Source: Flavobacterium sp. CG_23.5 (GTDB taxonomy: Bacteria; Bacteroidota; Bacteroidia; Flavobacteriales; Flavobacteriaceae). Taken from it: a stretch of 64,000 nt of DNA. Numbering within the stretch: position 1 is the first letter of the stretch; every line of letters begins with the position of its first letter. Below, one piece after another: positions 1 to 9,252 of this stretch. A program made the translations under genes and the position numbers. The notes beneath the pieces are model-generated. The model was given only the letters and a program-made list of their open reading frames with translations. It did not search any database and was not told where the DNA came from. Where the stretch lies: assembly GCF_017875765.1 (NCBI RefSeq), contig NZ_JAGGNA010000001.1, positions 3,375,001 to 3,439,000 of the forward strand. The letters run 5' to 3'.

Positions 1-1001
1 CTGTGCTTTCTAAGGGTTTCAATAGTGCCTCGTGTCCATCTGTTTCTTTGGGAAATAAATGTTTTGTAGTTGTCAGGTGCTTCTGTCCAACAAAGTGGGT
101 CTGGAATATAAGCCACTTTATATTTGAGTTTCTTTTCTTCCATATACCTTCTCATCCGAACAATGATCTCCATATCCTCTCCTACAGTATTAATGTCATA
201 TCCTCCAACATCAATAGCTATTCTTTTATCAAATAAGCCAAAAGCACCGGAAATAACCAGCAACCCATTTAACCTGCTCCAAGCCATTCTGCCCAATAAA
301 AAAGCTCTCAAGTATTCTAGAATTTGCCCTTTTTCCAACATTTTTTCAGGAAGGTTGACATCAAGCAATTTACCTTCTTTAATAACACATGAATTGGCAA
401 TTCTGATTACACCTCCCGCAGCTATAACCTTTGTATCAATAGCTTCCAAAAAAGGTTTTATTAATTTTAAAAGTGCATCTTCAATCAATAAACAATCAAC
501 GTCTATACAAGCAACATATTTATTAGTGCTAATATTGAGTCCCATATTCAGTGCATCTGCTTTTCCTCCATTTTCTTTATCAACAACTATCAATTTTTCA
601 AAGGCAGGATTTGTCGATTTATAAATTCCGTTTCTTAATGGTTGTGTTGGAATTTGTTCATTGATAAGAAAATCAACGGGAATCAGGTTATAAGCCGCTA
701 TAAGTTTTTCAAGGCTGTCATCTTTACTTCCATCGTTTATAATAATTACATCATAATTTGCATAATGACATGAAAGCAATGATCTTACATTTTCAATAAT
801 ATTTAGACTTTCATTATAGGCAGGTGCAATAATTGATATAGAAGGGGAGATATTTGAAGATAATATTTTGTTGTAATTAACGGACTTGTTTTTTTTCATG
901 TATTCAATAGTCTCAAATACAGATATAATACCCAATATGATATACGAACCTATAATGGTAAAGCTATATAAAAAAAATAAAAAATGGATGAGGGAAGTCA
1001 T
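1..1001 (-). CDS. Family 2 glycosyltransferase, processive polysaccharide synthase type (3' end beyond window)
   Basis: Membrane glycosyltransferase of the GT2 family, expected to polymerise an exopolysaccharide from a nucleotide sugar at the inner membrane (PgaC/BcsA-like; substrate unknown). About 333 residues are visible. They show an N-terminal membrane segment (about residues 5-27), then PAYNE near residue 60, NDGSKDD near 90, a DVD metal site near 165, GED near 268 and a QRNRW (QxxRW) motif near 320. The last motif is the hallmark of processive GT2 enzymes. The C-terminal membrane helices lie outside the window. The ATG at 1001 leaves a 19-bp gap after the HEAT-repeat gene, so both are probably cotranscribed. 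The frame runs open to base 1. Confidence 0.88.
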   Translation of the reverse strand, partial: MTSLIHFLFFLYSFTIIGSYIILGIISVFETIEYMKKNKSVNYNKILSSNISPSISIIAPAYNESLNIIENVRSLLSCHYANYDVIIINDGSKDDSLEKLIAAYNLIPVDFLINEQIPTQPLRNGIYKSTNPAFEKLIVVDKENGGKADALNMGLNISTNKYVACIDVDCLLIEDALLKLIKPFLEAIDTKVIAAGGVIRIANSCVIKEGKLLDVNLPEKMLEKGQILEYLRAFLLGRMAWSRLNGLLVISGAFGLFDKRIAIDVGGYDINTVGEDMEIIVRMRRYMEEKKLKYKVAYIPDPLCWTEAPDNYKTFISQRNRWTRGTIETLRKH

Positions 1002-1020
1002 GTTTTGTGCTTGAAAAAAA

Positions 1021-2124
1021 TTAGTTTGATTCTATATGTTTTACGATTCTCACAAATTCAGGTTCTACTGTCAAATTCTTAAAAGAGTTGAATTCGTTAA
1101 TATTTAAGTTTTTTAAAATTTTAAGGGCAGAGAATTTGATTTCGAAATTTGTATTAAGGATATGTTCTAGAATAAAAGGTTTATCCGTTTTTTCATATAA
1201 ATTTTCCAACATCTCAAAAAAAACAATTTGTTCTTCTAAAGTGAGTTTTTCAAAATTATTTTTCAAAGTTATTTTTGCCTCAATAATATTTAAATAGCTT
1301 AAAAGATGAATAGCATGAATCCTGATCTTTATATTTTCATGATTCAAAAGTGCAATTAATTCGTTTTTAGCTCCATATTGGTTGTAGATTTTAGCGAGTT
1401 TTAATGCAAAAAACACTACGGATTCATTAGGAGAGTTTAGCCATAATTTTATATCTGAAACCTTTTGGTTATTATTTAAGTGTAGTACTTCCAATAATTG
1501 AATTTGGTCCCATTCGGATATTGGGGTTGTGATGTGATTTAAAAAATCAAGCCCTTCAAAATGAAATAAATTGACTAGGTACAACTGCATGGCACTACGT
1601 ACTTGTATTTTGGGATGATTAATATGTATTTTAATTTGATCTTGAACCTCTTTTACATGAAAAAGTGTCACTTCTCTGATTCCGTCAGCAATGATGTTCC
1701 ATTTTCTATTTCTTAGTTTAGCTAATGAATAATCTAAAAGGCCTGTGTGAATATAAAGCTTATGAATAGATTCAGCCATTTCTCCAGAGATTTCATAGCT
1801 TAACTTCAATAATGTTGAAATTAAAATATCTCTTTTACAAGGTTCCGAAATAGTTGATTTTAATTCATCAATGATTGATTGTTGTTCATCACTTATTTCA
1901 TCCCTTTCATCTCCTGCATATAAATAATTTATAACAGCAGTTTCATATTTTTTTTCTAATTCGCTTCTTAATCGGTCATTCTTCCTTAAAATGCTTCGTA
2001 GATATTTCAGGTATATTATGATGATGAAAAGTAAAAAAATAATGATAACAATAGAAGTCCAAACTATTTGAATTATTAAAGGAGATTGTTCAAAATTTTC
2101 AATAAAATAATTATTTTGAATCAT
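1021..2124 (-). CDS. Membrane-anchored HEAT-repeat protein
   Basis: 367-residue protein with one strongly hydrophobic N-terminal segment (about residues 17-40) followed by a short charged coiled stretch. The rest is an all-helical domain with repeated helix pairs of HEAT type: for example KIQVRSAMQLYLVNL near 173 and NIKIRIHAIHLLSYL near 270, spaced roughly 35-40 residues. HEAT repeats are protein-protein scaffolds; no catalytic motif is visible. It lies between a response regulator (29-bp gap upstream) and a GT2 synthase (19 bp downstream), so a role in controlling or assembling the polysaccharide synthase is a reasonable inference. Confidence 0.75.
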   Translation of the reverse strand: MIQNNYFIENFEQSPLIIQIVWTSIVIIIFLLFIIIIYLKYLRSILRKNDRLRSELEKKYETAVINYLYAGDERDEISDEQQSIIDELKSTISEPCKRDILISTLLKLSYEISGEMAESIHKLYIHTGLLDYSLAKLRNRKWNIIADGIREVTLFHVKEVQDQIKIHINHPKIQVRSAMQLYLVNLFHFEGLDFLNHITTPISEWDQIQLLEVLHLNNNQKVSDIKLWLNSPNESVVFFALKLAKIYNQYGAKNELIALLNHENIKIRIHAIHLLSYLNIIEAKITLKNNFEKLTLEEQIVFFEMLENLYEKTDKPFILEHILNTNFEIKFSALKILKNLNINEFNSFKNLTVEPEFVRIVKHIESN

Positions 2125-2153
2125 ATTATTTAACGCGGACGTGTATCTGTAAA

Positions 2154-2513
2154 TTATTTTAATATCCTTTTTACTCTATTCACTAATTCATTTGGACTAA
2201 AAGGTTTAGTCATAAAATCAGTAGCTCCTAATTTGAATGCTTTAATTACTATTTCTTCCTGCCCAGATGCCGAAAAAACAATTATGGGCGTTTGACTTTT
2301 CAATGTGTTTCTTACATGACTGATGACTTCCAGTCCACTGATGAAAGGCATCATAATGTCGGTTAATATTAATTCTGGATTATGTTGCTCAATTAGTTCA
2401 ATCGTTTCCTTTCCATTCTCCGCAATAAGCAGTGAATACCCCTCTTTTTCTAATCTGAATTTAAGCAGCATAGAAAGCATTGAATTATCTTCTGCGAGTA
2501 CAATTTTTTTCAT
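2154..2513 (-). CDS. Single-domain response regulator (CheY-like receiver)
   Basis: 119 residues, a receiver domain with no output domain. Acidic pocket residues E8 and D9, phospho-acceptor D52 (in LTDIMMP), S81 and K103 (in MTKPFSP) are all present, so it should be phosphorylatable. It is the first gene of the RR-HEAT-GT2 group read on the minus strand. A lone receiver must act through protein contact; the HEAT-repeat protein next to it is the obvious candidate partner (inference). No histidine kinase gene is adjacent within the window. Confidence 0.85.
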   Translation of the reverse strand: MKKIVLAEDNSMLSMLLKFRLEKEGYSLLIAENGKETIELIEQHNPELILTDIMMPFISGLEVISHVRNTLKSQTPIIVFSASGQEEIVIKAFKLGATDFMTKPFSPNELVNRVKRILK

Positions 2514-2875
2514 GTAATTATAGTGTCATAACTTTAGTTGAATATTAATTAATTATTCTACTATTGTATTCTTGATAGCTTCTGTTTTGGTTTCATGATT
2601 TCAAATAATTATTAATACCTACTTATAAAATAAATATTTAAAATGCTTTAATCAATAAAATATAAAATAAACATCATTTTTAATTACCTATTTAATGTGA
2701 AATTAACACAATTTTATTTAACGAAATCGATTAAACGTCGTTATAATCGATGAAATGCATAAACGAGATCTAAAAGCAGGAATAAAGCTGTAAAATATTC
2801 AAATGTAGATTTTTAAATGATTTAAAAAAAATATTTGGGGTTTAAAAAAAACAATTTATCGATAATAACACTAAT
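2514..2875. other. AT-rich intergenic region upstream of the response regulator
   Basis: 362 bp with no credible ORF. It should hold the promoter of the minus-strand RR-HEAT-GT2 group. One inverted repeat is visible around 2726-2752 (ATCGATT, spacer of about 12, AATCGAT), which could be an operator. I see no repeat element or RNA gene. Confidence 0.4.
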
Positions 2876-3640
2876 TTAAAACCCTTCAAAAACCCCTAAT
2901 CCAAATAAAGCAAAATCATATTTAACCGGATCCGTTGAATCTAATTTCCGGAGTTGTAAATCTAATTCCGCTAATGCTTTTCCATCATTATGTTTTCGGG
3001 TTAGTAAACCTAATTTTCTAGCAACATTCCCGGAATGCACATCCAAGGGACAAGATAAAGCGGCTGGAGATATGCTTTTCCAAATTCCTAAATCAACGCC
3101 TTTATTATCTTGTCGAATCATCCACCGTAAATACATGTTTATTCGTTTCGCTGCCGAATTATTTAAAGGATCAGATATATGCTTCTGAGTTCTGTATTGA
3201 TGGGGAACTTCAAAAAATATTTTTTTGAATTCATGAATGCTTTTTTGCATAGATTCTAGTTCCTTAAATTTATTAAAAACAGTTTCTAATCCTCCATGAT
3301 TTTGATAAACATGTTTCAAACTTCTAATAAAACTAGCAAAATCCTGTGCATTGAAAGTGCGGTGTACAAAAGATTCTAATTGCTCTAAATTATTTTCGTT
3401 ATGAGACATTACAAAATCGTAGGGCGCATTTCCCATCAAATCCATCATTCGATGTGAGTTTTTGATAATCATTTTACGATTTCCCCAAGCAATTGTAGCA
3501 CTCATAAAACCGGCAATTTCGATATCTTCCTTTAGAGAAAACAAATGTGGAATTTGTACGGGATCGCTTTCTATGAAGTCGACTGTGTTGTATTGAATAA
3601 CTTTTTCGTCGAGAAAATCTTTAAGTTCTGATGAATTCAT
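2876..3640 (-). CDS. TIGR02757 family protein (DUF2400)
   Basis: 254-residue conserved protein. The C-terminal part has LDVHSGNVARKLGLL and DPVKYDFALFGLG, which I recognise as the signature of the TIGR02757/DUF2400 family, common in Bacteroidota. The fold resembles helix-hairpin-helix DNA glycosylases, but a biochemical function is not established to my knowledge. ATG at 3640. It reads in the same direction as the LolD-like gene upstream, about 70 bp apart, with low-complexity TTTAAA-rich sequence between. Confidence 0.8.
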   Translation of the reverse strand: MNSSELKDFLDEKVIQYNTVDFIESDPVQIPHLFSLKEDIEIAGFMSATIAWGNRKMIIKNSHRMMDLMGNAPYDFVMSHNENNLEQLESFVHRTFNAQDFASFIRSLKHVYQNHGGLETVFNKFKELESMQKSIHEFKKIFFEVPHQYRTQKHISDPLNNSAAKRINMYLRWMIRQDNKGVDLGIWKSISPAALSCPLDVHSGNVARKLGLLTRKHNDGKALAELDLQLRKLDSTDPVKYDFALFGLGVFEGF

Positions 3641-3712
3641 TTTGTTTAAAGTTGAAAGTTTAAAGCGGTTTGTGTTTTCAAATGAACCTTAAACTTGAAA
3701 ATTTTCACTTTT

Positions 3713-4375
3713 TTAATTACTAATTTGTCCGTCCACCATGATTAATTTTCTGTCAGCCATATTTGCTAATTCTTCATTGTGAGTGACAATCACGAATGTT
3801 TGTCCCAATTCAGCCCTTAGTTTAAAAAACAGCTGATGCAAATTTTCTGCCGATGCCGTGTCTAAATTTCCTGAAGGTTCATCGGCAAAAATGATTGCTG
3901 GTTTGTTGATTAAAGCTCTAGCAACAGCAACACGCTGTTGTTCTCCTCCCGAAAGTTCGTTAGGTTTGTGGTTCAGTCGATGTGAAAGCCCAAGATAGGT
4001 TAATAACTTTTCAGCTTCAATTTCAGTTTCTTTTTTTGACTTATTAGCAATGAAGGCAGGAATGCAAACATTTTCCATCGCCGTAAATTCAGGTAGTAAT
4101 TGATGAAATTGAAAAATGAAACCTAAATTCAAATTTCTGAATTTGGACAAAGTTTTGTCATTCATCTTCAGAATATCTTCGTCGTTGATTCGTAATTCTA
4201 TTTCATTTTCAACGGTAGGTTTGTCTAAAGTTCCAAGAATTTGTAATAATGTTGTTTTTCCGGCTCCCGAAGCACCAACGATAGATACTATTTCCCCTTT
4301 TTTAATATGTAAATCAACTCCTTTTAACACATGAAGTTGATCGTAATATTTATGTAGATTTTTGGCTTGTATCAT
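3713..4375 (-). CDS. ABC transporter ATP-binding protein, LolD type
   Basis: 220-residue ATPase of the LolD/MacB branch, which works in lipoprotein release or tripartite export from the inner membrane. Walker A is GASGAGKTT (about residues 34-42), the signature is LSGGEQQR (about 140), Walker B is IIFADEP and the switch His is in VIVTHN. The start is taken at the ATG 4375 (MIQAKNL), where family similarity begins; an upstream in-frame ATG at 4402 would add nine unrelated residues. No cognate permease is adjacent, which is usual for lolD in Bacteroidota. Confidence 0.85.
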   Translation of the reverse strand: MIQAKNLHKYYDQLHVLKGVDLHIKKGEIVSIVGASGAGKTTLLQILGTLDKPTVENEIELRINDEDILKMNDKTLSKFRNLNLGFIFQFHQLLPEFTAMENVCIPAFIANKSKKETEIEAEKLLTYLGLSHRLNHKPNELSGGEQQRVAVARALINKPAIIFADEPSGNLDTASAENLHQLFFKLRAELGQTFVIVTHNEELANMADRKLIMVDGQISN

Positions 4376-4533
4376 TTTGAAAATATTTGCACAAAGAAAC
4401 AAAGATTTTCATGATTATTAAATGGATACAATAGATATTTCCTTTCACAAATTATAAACTTTAGTTAATATGGATTAGTCACGTGTTATTAATAGATTAA
4501 ATTTGAGTTTAAAATTATTTTTATCCAAAGGAA

Positions 4534-4541
4534 TATATTTG
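4534..4541 (+). promoter_or_regulatory. Flavobacterial -7 box upstream of msrA
   Basis: TATATTTG matches the Bacteroidota -7 consensus TAnnTTTG and lies 33 bp before the msrA ATG. No TTG is seen at the ideal -33 distance, so the call rests on the -7 box alone. Confidence 0.45.
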
Positions 4542-4574
4542 ATTCTTATTGAAAAAAAATAGAAAACTATAAAA

Positions 4575-5123
4575 ATGGAATTACAAAACGAAGTAGAAGT
4601 TGCCACATTGGCAGGAGGTTGTTTCTGGTGTACTGAAGCAGTTTTTCTAGAATTAAATGGAGTGAAAAGCGTGGTTTCTGGATATATAGGTGGTAAAACG
4701 CTAAATCCAACATATAAGGAAATTTGTAACGGTGACACAGGTCATGCAGAAGCAATTCAGATTACTTTCGATCCTAATGTGATAAGTTTCGGCGAATTGT
4801 TGGAAATATTTTTTGCAACACATGACCCAACAACCTTAAATCGTCAAGGAAATGATGTGGGTACGCAATATCGAAGTGAAATTTTTTATAATAATGAGGT
4901 TCAAAAGCAAGTATCAGAAGAATATATAGCTTTGCTGACCAAAGAAAATACCTTTGGAAAACCAATTGTAACAACAATATCATCGGCGTCAAAATTTTAT
5001 GAAGCGGAAGATTATCATCAAAATTATTACAACCAAAATAAGGAACAAGGCTATTGTAGTTATATAATTACACCAAAAATGGAAAAGTTGAAAAAAGTGT
5101 ATAAGGATAAACTCAAAAAATAA
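4575..5123 (+). CDS. msrA: Peptide-methionine (S)-S-oxide reductase MsrA
   Basis: 182 residues. Reduces methionine-S-sulfoxide in oxidised proteins. The catalytic GCFWCTEAVF motif lies at about residues 16-25, and the family block (HDPTTLNRQGNDVGTQYRS) follows near 91. The C-terminal QGYCSYIITPK carries a further Cys that may resolve the active-site sulfenic acid. Length is normal for a free-standing MsrA without an MsrB fusion. A small membrane protein follows 50 bp downstream on the same strand. Confidence 0.95.
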   Translation: MELQNEVEVATLAGGCFWCTEAVFLELNGVKSVVSGYIGGKTLNPTYKEICNGDTGHAEAIQITFDPNVISFGELLEIFFATHDPTTLNRQGNDVGTQYRSEIFYNNEVQKQVSEEYIALLTKENTFGKPIVTTISSASKFYEAEDYHQNYYNQNKEQGYCSYIITPKMEKLKKVYKDKLKK

Positions 5124-5173
5124 TTGGCATTGAATTTGTATCTTTTTATGAAAATTATTTTTTAATAAAAATT

Positions 5174-5470
5174 ATGGAAGCATTGCAAATTGATAAAACA
5201 GTTAATAAAAAAAGAAACCTAATGCTGGGACTAGTGTTCGATGCTATAGGTATGCTGTCGTTTACTATTCCTTTTATTGGAGAATTTTCCGATGTTGTTT
5301 GGGCTCCAATAGCAGGTTATCTAATGACAGTAATGTATAAAGGAACAGTAGGAAAGGTAGGCGGTGTATTTGCATTTTTAGAAGAAATATTGCCATTTTC
5401 AGATTTTATTCCGTCATTTACTCTGACCTGGATTTACAATTATTTGATAAAAAAACAAAACGCCCAGTAA
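5174..5470 (+). CDS. Small membrane protein of unknown function
   Basis: 98 residues with a charged N-terminus (KTVNKKR) and about two to three hydrophobic segments (roughly residues 16-36, 42-55 and 76-92). I do not recognise a named family. It follows msrA by 50 bp on the same strand and ends in a rho-independent terminator that overlaps its stop codon, so it is probably the last gene of a short msrA transcript. Confidence 0.65.
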   Translation: MEALQIDKTVNKKRNLMLGLVFDAIGMLSFTIPFIGEFSDVVWAPIAGYLMTVMYKGTVGKVGGVFAFLEEILPFSDFIPSFTLTWIYNYLIKKQNAQ

Positions 5471-5487
5471 TTGAGGCGTTTTTTTAT
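5459..5487. terminator. Bidirectional terminator between convergent small genes
   Basis: AACGCC and GGCGTT form a stem around a 10-nt loop, followed by seven T on the plus strand and preceded by A-rich sequence for the opposite strand. The stop codon of the plus-strand gene lies in the loop. Confidence 0.75.
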
Positions 5488-5786
5488 TCTTTAAATAGAA
5501 AGTTGAATCCCATTCTTTTTAGCATTTTCTTCTCGAATGCCCAAAAGAATTTGAATTGTCCAAAAACAAATCCTATCGCCACTAAAAGTACCTGATATAA
5601 TGGGAAAATGAGGAGCAGTCGAATAGGAGTGAACAAATAACCTAAGTCTCCTTTTGTAATTCCCAGCCAGAAACAAACTGGTTTTGACAACCAAGCGGAA
5701 GTCGAACCTGTAATTGCAAAAACAATAAATATAATTGTGAGTTGAAAATTGGTTTCAATTCCCCAACGTCTTTTTAAATCGTCCAT
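5484..5786 (-). CDS. Small membrane protein, DUF6787-like
   Basis: 100 residues with three hydrophobic segments (about 15-37, 48-58 and 60-78) and basic ends. It begins MDDLKRRWGIETNFQ and has the ITGSTSAWLSKP stretch that I associate with a small Bacteroidota family (DUF6787, sometimes mislabelled as diacylglyceryl transferase); the family name is from memory. Function unknown. Convergent with the preceding membrane-protein gene. Confidence 0.65.
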   Translation of the reverse strand: MDDLKRRWGIETNFQLTIIFIVFAITGSTSAWLSKPVCFWLGITKGDLGYLFTPIRLLLIFPLYQVLLVAIGFVFGQFKFFWAFEKKMLKRMGFNFLFKE

Positions 5787-5818
5787 CTTTATTTATAATG
5801 ATTACAAATATAAGAAGA

Positions 5819-6253
5819 TTATCTCGGGGGTACATAACCAAAAAGTTTTTGTTTGTAGGTATTTTGAAAATAAACCATGTAATTATAGATTAAATAATTT
5901 ACCTCATATCCATAATCAATGTTAGTATCGTAATTGATGGTCATTTCATATAAGTTTGGGCTGTAACGCATGGGTTGTAACACACGAATGTTGTATTCGC
6001 TTACCCATGCTCGGTTTTTGCCCTCTAAATAACTTTGGGAATAAAAACCGCGAGGGTATGTATTGGTAATAATCCAACTGCTAAAACCAGGATCAATAAT
6101 CAAGACTTCATATTCTAGTTTATCATTTGCAATCCTTACAGTGTCACTTTTTGTACCCGTTAGTTTGTTCTTATCGGTTACAGTTGACTTAGAAGTAGTG
6201 CAGCCAATTAGAATACAAAAAATAACTGCTAATATATAAATGGAATTTTTCAT
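5819..6253 (-). CDS. Lipoprotein, DUF6146-like
   Basis: 144 residues from the ATG at 6253. An upstream in-frame start at 6271 would add six residues before the signal peptide. A lipoprotein signal ends in the lipobox ILIGC near residue 18, so the mature protein is lipid-anchored. The rest is rich in Tyr and Asn and predicted to be mainly beta, with the block PRGFYSQSYLEGKNRAWV in the middle. It matches my memory of the DUF6146 family of Flavobacteriia; function unknown. Confidence 0.65.
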   Translation of the reverse strand: MKNSIYILAVIFCILIGCTTSKSTVTDKNKLTGTKSDTVRIANDKLEYEVLIIDPGFSSWIITNTYPRGFYSQSYLEGKNRAWVSEYNIRVLQPMRYSPNLYEMTINYDTNIDYGYEVNYLIYNYMVYFQNTYKQKLFGYVPPR

Positions 6254-6371
6254 GATATAAGAATAACACATTAAAGTTACAAAAAAACAAACGACTGATC
6301 ACTAGTTTTTTTTACATACAAAGAAGTCATTTATTTGACGTATGACACTTCCATAATTGAATATTGTTATC

Positions 6372-6935
6372 CTATTTTCCAAAAAGCTTGCCCAATAATC
6401 CGCCTATTCCACTACGGTTTTTTGTTACGGCGTCAATTGCATCTGACATGTCTACTTTACCATCTGCATTTTGGTCTAAGCCAAATTGACTTCCATATTT
6501 TGAAATAGCATCCATAATATTCGAGTTTTGACCGCTCCCGCCAGAGATTGCATTTACTATATCCGAAATTTGAAAACTGGAATCATTAGTATCCTTTGCT
6601 CTACTAACTAGAGAACCTATAACTTTCGGAATCATGCCTGTGGCAACTCCAGAAGCGACCTCATTACTTAAACCAAATTTTTGACCAAGATTTCCTGTAA
6701 GTTGTTCGGTAAGTTTTTGAACAACGGGATTTGAACTATCCTGAGCATTGTTTCCCTGAAATAAAGCGGCAAGCTGTTCTACGCCGCCTTCTGAAACGAT
6801 TTTTTTAAGTCCCGAAATAATAGAACTACTGGCTTCATTCATTACAGCCTGATTATTGTCATTTGGAATAGCATTATTTTCCACAACTGCTTCTTTACCA
6901 AATTGTTGTACTAACTGCGTTAATTGTTCAAACAT
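6372..6935 (-). CDS. DUF937-like protein with an EF-hand-like loop
   Basis: 187 residues from the ATG at 6935 (MFEQL; the upstream in-frame start at 6962 adds nine residues). Rich in Gly, Ser, Asn and Ala, with repeated amphipathic helices of DUF937 type. Near the C-terminus DQNADGKVDMSDAID fits a calcium-binding EF-hand/dockerin loop (D-x-N-x-D-G-x-x-D). It ends in GLLGKLFGK. No signal peptide. Function unknown; the calcium site is inferred from the motif only. Confidence 0.65.
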   Translation of the reverse strand: MFEQLTQLVQQFGKEAVVENNAIPNDNNQAVMNEASSSIISGLKKIVSEGGVEQLAALFQGNNAQDSSNPVVQKLTEQLTGNLGQKFGLSNEVASGVATGMIPKVIGSLVSRAKDTNDSSFQISDIVNAISGGSGQNSNIMDAISKYGSQFGLDQNADGKVDMSDAIDAVTKNRSGIGGLLGKLFGK

Positions 6936-6973
6936 GAGATTAAAGATTAGATTAGTAATCAAATTTAATAAAA

Positions 6974-7012
6974 AAAAGGGACTTATTAAGCAAGTTAATA
7001 AATCCCTTTTAT
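6974..7012 (-). terminator. Terminator downstream of serA
   Basis: On the minus strand AAAAGGGA, a mismatch and TTATTAA pair with their complement around a 5-nt loop, then run into T-rich sequence. It lies between the serA stop and the next minus-strand gene. Confidence 0.6.
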
Positions 7013-7028
7013 TATTTAATGCGGAAAA

Positions 7029-7979
7029 CTATTTCAGTAAACTGATTATTTGTGAAGCTAACTCAGTACCAATTCTATCCTGAGCTTCACCTGTTGCAGC
7101 ACCAATATGAGGAGTCAGCGAAATTTTATGATTCATCAAGATAGCCATTTCTGGAGTTGGTTCGTTTTCAAAAACATCTAATCCAGCGAATAATACTTTT
7201 CCGCTGTCTAATGCTTTTACTAAGGCAACTTCATCAATAACACCACCACGAGCACAGTTTACAATACCTACGCCATCTTTCATCATAGCCAGTGCTGCCT
7301 CACCAATGATATAACCATCTTGAGCAGGAACGTGTAAAGTGATGAAATCAGATTCCTTGAATAAAGATTCAAGTGATTGAGAAACTATTGTAGTCGTGAT
7401 GGATTGTCCGTCAAAAAATTCAACTTTAACATCAACTTGCGGGATAAAACTATCGGCAGCAATCACTTTCATTCCTAATCCTAAAGCCATTTTAGCGGTA
7501 GCCTGGCCAATGCGGCCAATTCCAACTATTCCTAGAGTTTTCCCTCTTAATTCAATTCCGTTTGCGTACGCTTTCTTCAAGCCATCAAAGTTGGTATCGC
7601 CTTCAAGAGGCATGTTTCTGTTAGAGTCATGTAAAAAACGAACCCCAGAAAATAAATGTGCAAAAACCAATTCGGCCACTGATTCTGATGAGGAAGCAGG
7701 CGTATTGATTACGTGAATACCTTTGCTTTTAGCATAATCCACATCAATGTTATCCATTCCTACACCGCCACGACCTATTATTTTCAATCCTGGGCAAGCA
7801 TCAATAATATCTTTACGAACCTTAGTTGCGCTTCTTACTAAAACTACCGCAACGTTGTTTTCATTTACAAAATTAGCTACTTGCTCTTGTGCCACTTTTG
7901 TTGTTATAACTTCAAATCCACCTTTTTCTAAAGCTAGAATTCCACTTTTTGAAATTCCGTCATTGGCTAATACTTTCAT
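7029..7979 (-). CDS. serA: D-3-phosphoglycerate dehydrogenase
   Basis: 316 residues. Oxidises 3-phosphoglycerate to 3-phosphohydroxypyruvate, the first step of serine synthesis. The NAD-binding motif is GIGRIGQATAK near residue 150, with INTPA and NCARGGVIDE blocks. The catalytic His is in LTPHIGAATGEAQ near 290. It is the short form with no C-terminal ACT domain, so allosteric serine inhibition through ACT is not expected. It lies 124 bp downstream of serC on the same strand, which supports the assignment over other 2-hydroxyacid dehydrogenases. Confidence 0.88.
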   Translation of the reverse strand: MKVLANDGISKSGILALEKGGFEVITTKVAQEQVANFVNENNVAVVLVRSATKVRKDIIDACPGLKIIGRGGVGMDNIDVDYAKSKGIHVINTPASSSESVAELVFAHLFSGVRFLHDSNRNMPLEGDTNFDGLKKAYANGIELRGKTLGIVGIGRIGQATAKMALGLGMKVIAADSFIPQVDVKVEFFDGQSITTTIVSQSLESLFKESDFITLHVPAQDGYIIGEAALAMMKDGVGIVNCARGGVIDEVALVKALDSGKVLFAGLDVFENEPTPEMAILMNHKISLTPHIGAATGEAQDRIGTELASQIISLLK

Positions 7980-8103
7980 TTATTTTTTATTTAAAAATTG
8001 AATCATTTAAAAATTAAAAGATTCAATATGGATTATTTTAATGGATACATTAAATGTTTAAAAATTGCTTTTTCAAATCTTTAAATCATTCAATTATTTA
8101 ATT

Positions 8104-9174
8104 TTAAATCTTTGTTTCCAATTCTTTCATTACATCTACTAATACCTGAACACTTTCCAAAGGAAGTGCATTGTACATAGATGCTCTGTAACCACCTACC
8201 GAACGGTGTCCCGGTAATCCGGAAATTCCAGCTTCTTTCCACATTGCATCAAATGTTGCTGCATGAGCTTCATCATTCAACAAGAAAGTAGCATTCATAT
8301 TGGAACGATCTTCTACAGCTGCTGCACCTTTAAATAATGGATTTCTATCTATTTCTGCATAAAGCAAAGCTGCTTTTGCATTGTTTATTTTTTCGATTGC
8401 AGCAACACCGCCAAGATTTTTCAACCATTGCAGCGTCAATAAAGACGCATAAACAGGAAAAACAGGTGGCGTATTGTACATACTTTCTGCTTTGATATGT
8501 TTGGTATAATCCAACATGCTTGGGATTATTCTACCATTTTTACCTAAAATTTCCTCTTTCACAACAATCAAAGTCGTTCCTGCGGGGCCCATATTTTTTT
8601 GAGCTCCTGCATAAATCAAATCAAATTTCGAAAAATCTAATACTCTTGAAAATATATCAGAACTCATATCGCAAACAACAGGAATATCAGTTGATGGAAA
8701 TTCCTTCATTTGCGTACCAAAAATAGTGTTGTTACTGGTGCAATGGAAATAATCTGCATCACTCGGAATTTCATATCCTTTTGGAATATGATTGTAGTTT
8801 TCTTCTTTTGATGAAGCGACAACAACAGTATCACCAAAAAGTTTTGCTTCTTTTATAGCTGCTGATGACCAAGTTCCCGTATCAAGATAAGCGGCTTTTC
8901 CGCCTTCTTTCATCAAGTTATAAGGGGCCATGATAAATTCTAAACTAGCTCCGCCAGCAAGGAACAAGGCTTGATATCCTTTGCCTTCAAGGCCTAAAAG
9001 TTCTAGAGCAAGTGTTCTGGCTTCTTCCATAACAGCAACAAAGTCTTTACTTCTGTGCGAAATTTCTAAAATGGATAAGCCGGAATTATTAAAGTTTAAA
9101 ATTGCTTGTGCTGATTTCTCAAAAACTTCTTGAGGTAAAATACAAGGTCCTGCGCTGTAATTGTGTTTTTTCAT
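8104..9174 (-). CDS. serC: Phosphoserine aminotransferase
   Basis: 356 residues from the ATG at 9174 (MKKHNYSAGP); the in-frame start at 9207 would add 11 residues with no family support. PLP-dependent enzyme making phosphoserine from phosphohydroxypyruvate and glutamate. The PLP lysine is in AGAQKNMGPAG near residue 194, and the C-terminal PGHRSVGGYRASMYNA block is typical of SerC. Forms the serine pathway pair with serA downstream. Confidence 0.93.
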   Translation of the reverse strand: MKKHNYSAGPCILPQEVFEKSAQAILNFNNSGLSILEISHRSKDFVAVMEEARTLALELLGLEGKGYQALFLAGGASLEFIMAPYNLMKEGGKAAYLDTGTWSSAAIKEAKLFGDTVVVASSKEENYNHIPKGYEIPSDADYFHCTSNNTIFGTQMKEFPSTDIPVVCDMSSDIFSRVLDFSKFDLIYAGAQKNMGPAGTTLIVVKEEILGKNGRIIPSMLDYTKHIKAESMYNTPPVFPVYASLLTLQWLKNLGGVAAIEKINNAKAALLYAEIDRNPLFKGAAAVEDRSNMNATFLLNDEAHAATFDAMWKEAGISGLPGHRSVGGYRASMYNALPLESVQVLVDVMKELETKI

Positions 9175-9252
9175 GGTGTAGTTTATGTCCAAAAATGTAA
9201 GATGCAAATTTCGGGAATAGGACTTTAAAAAGCGTTAAATATTTCGGAATTA

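Noticed and set aside
1..624. Plus-strand ORFs at the left edge
   Set aside because: They are antisense to a clear glycosyltransferase frame with QxxRW, DVD and GED motifs.
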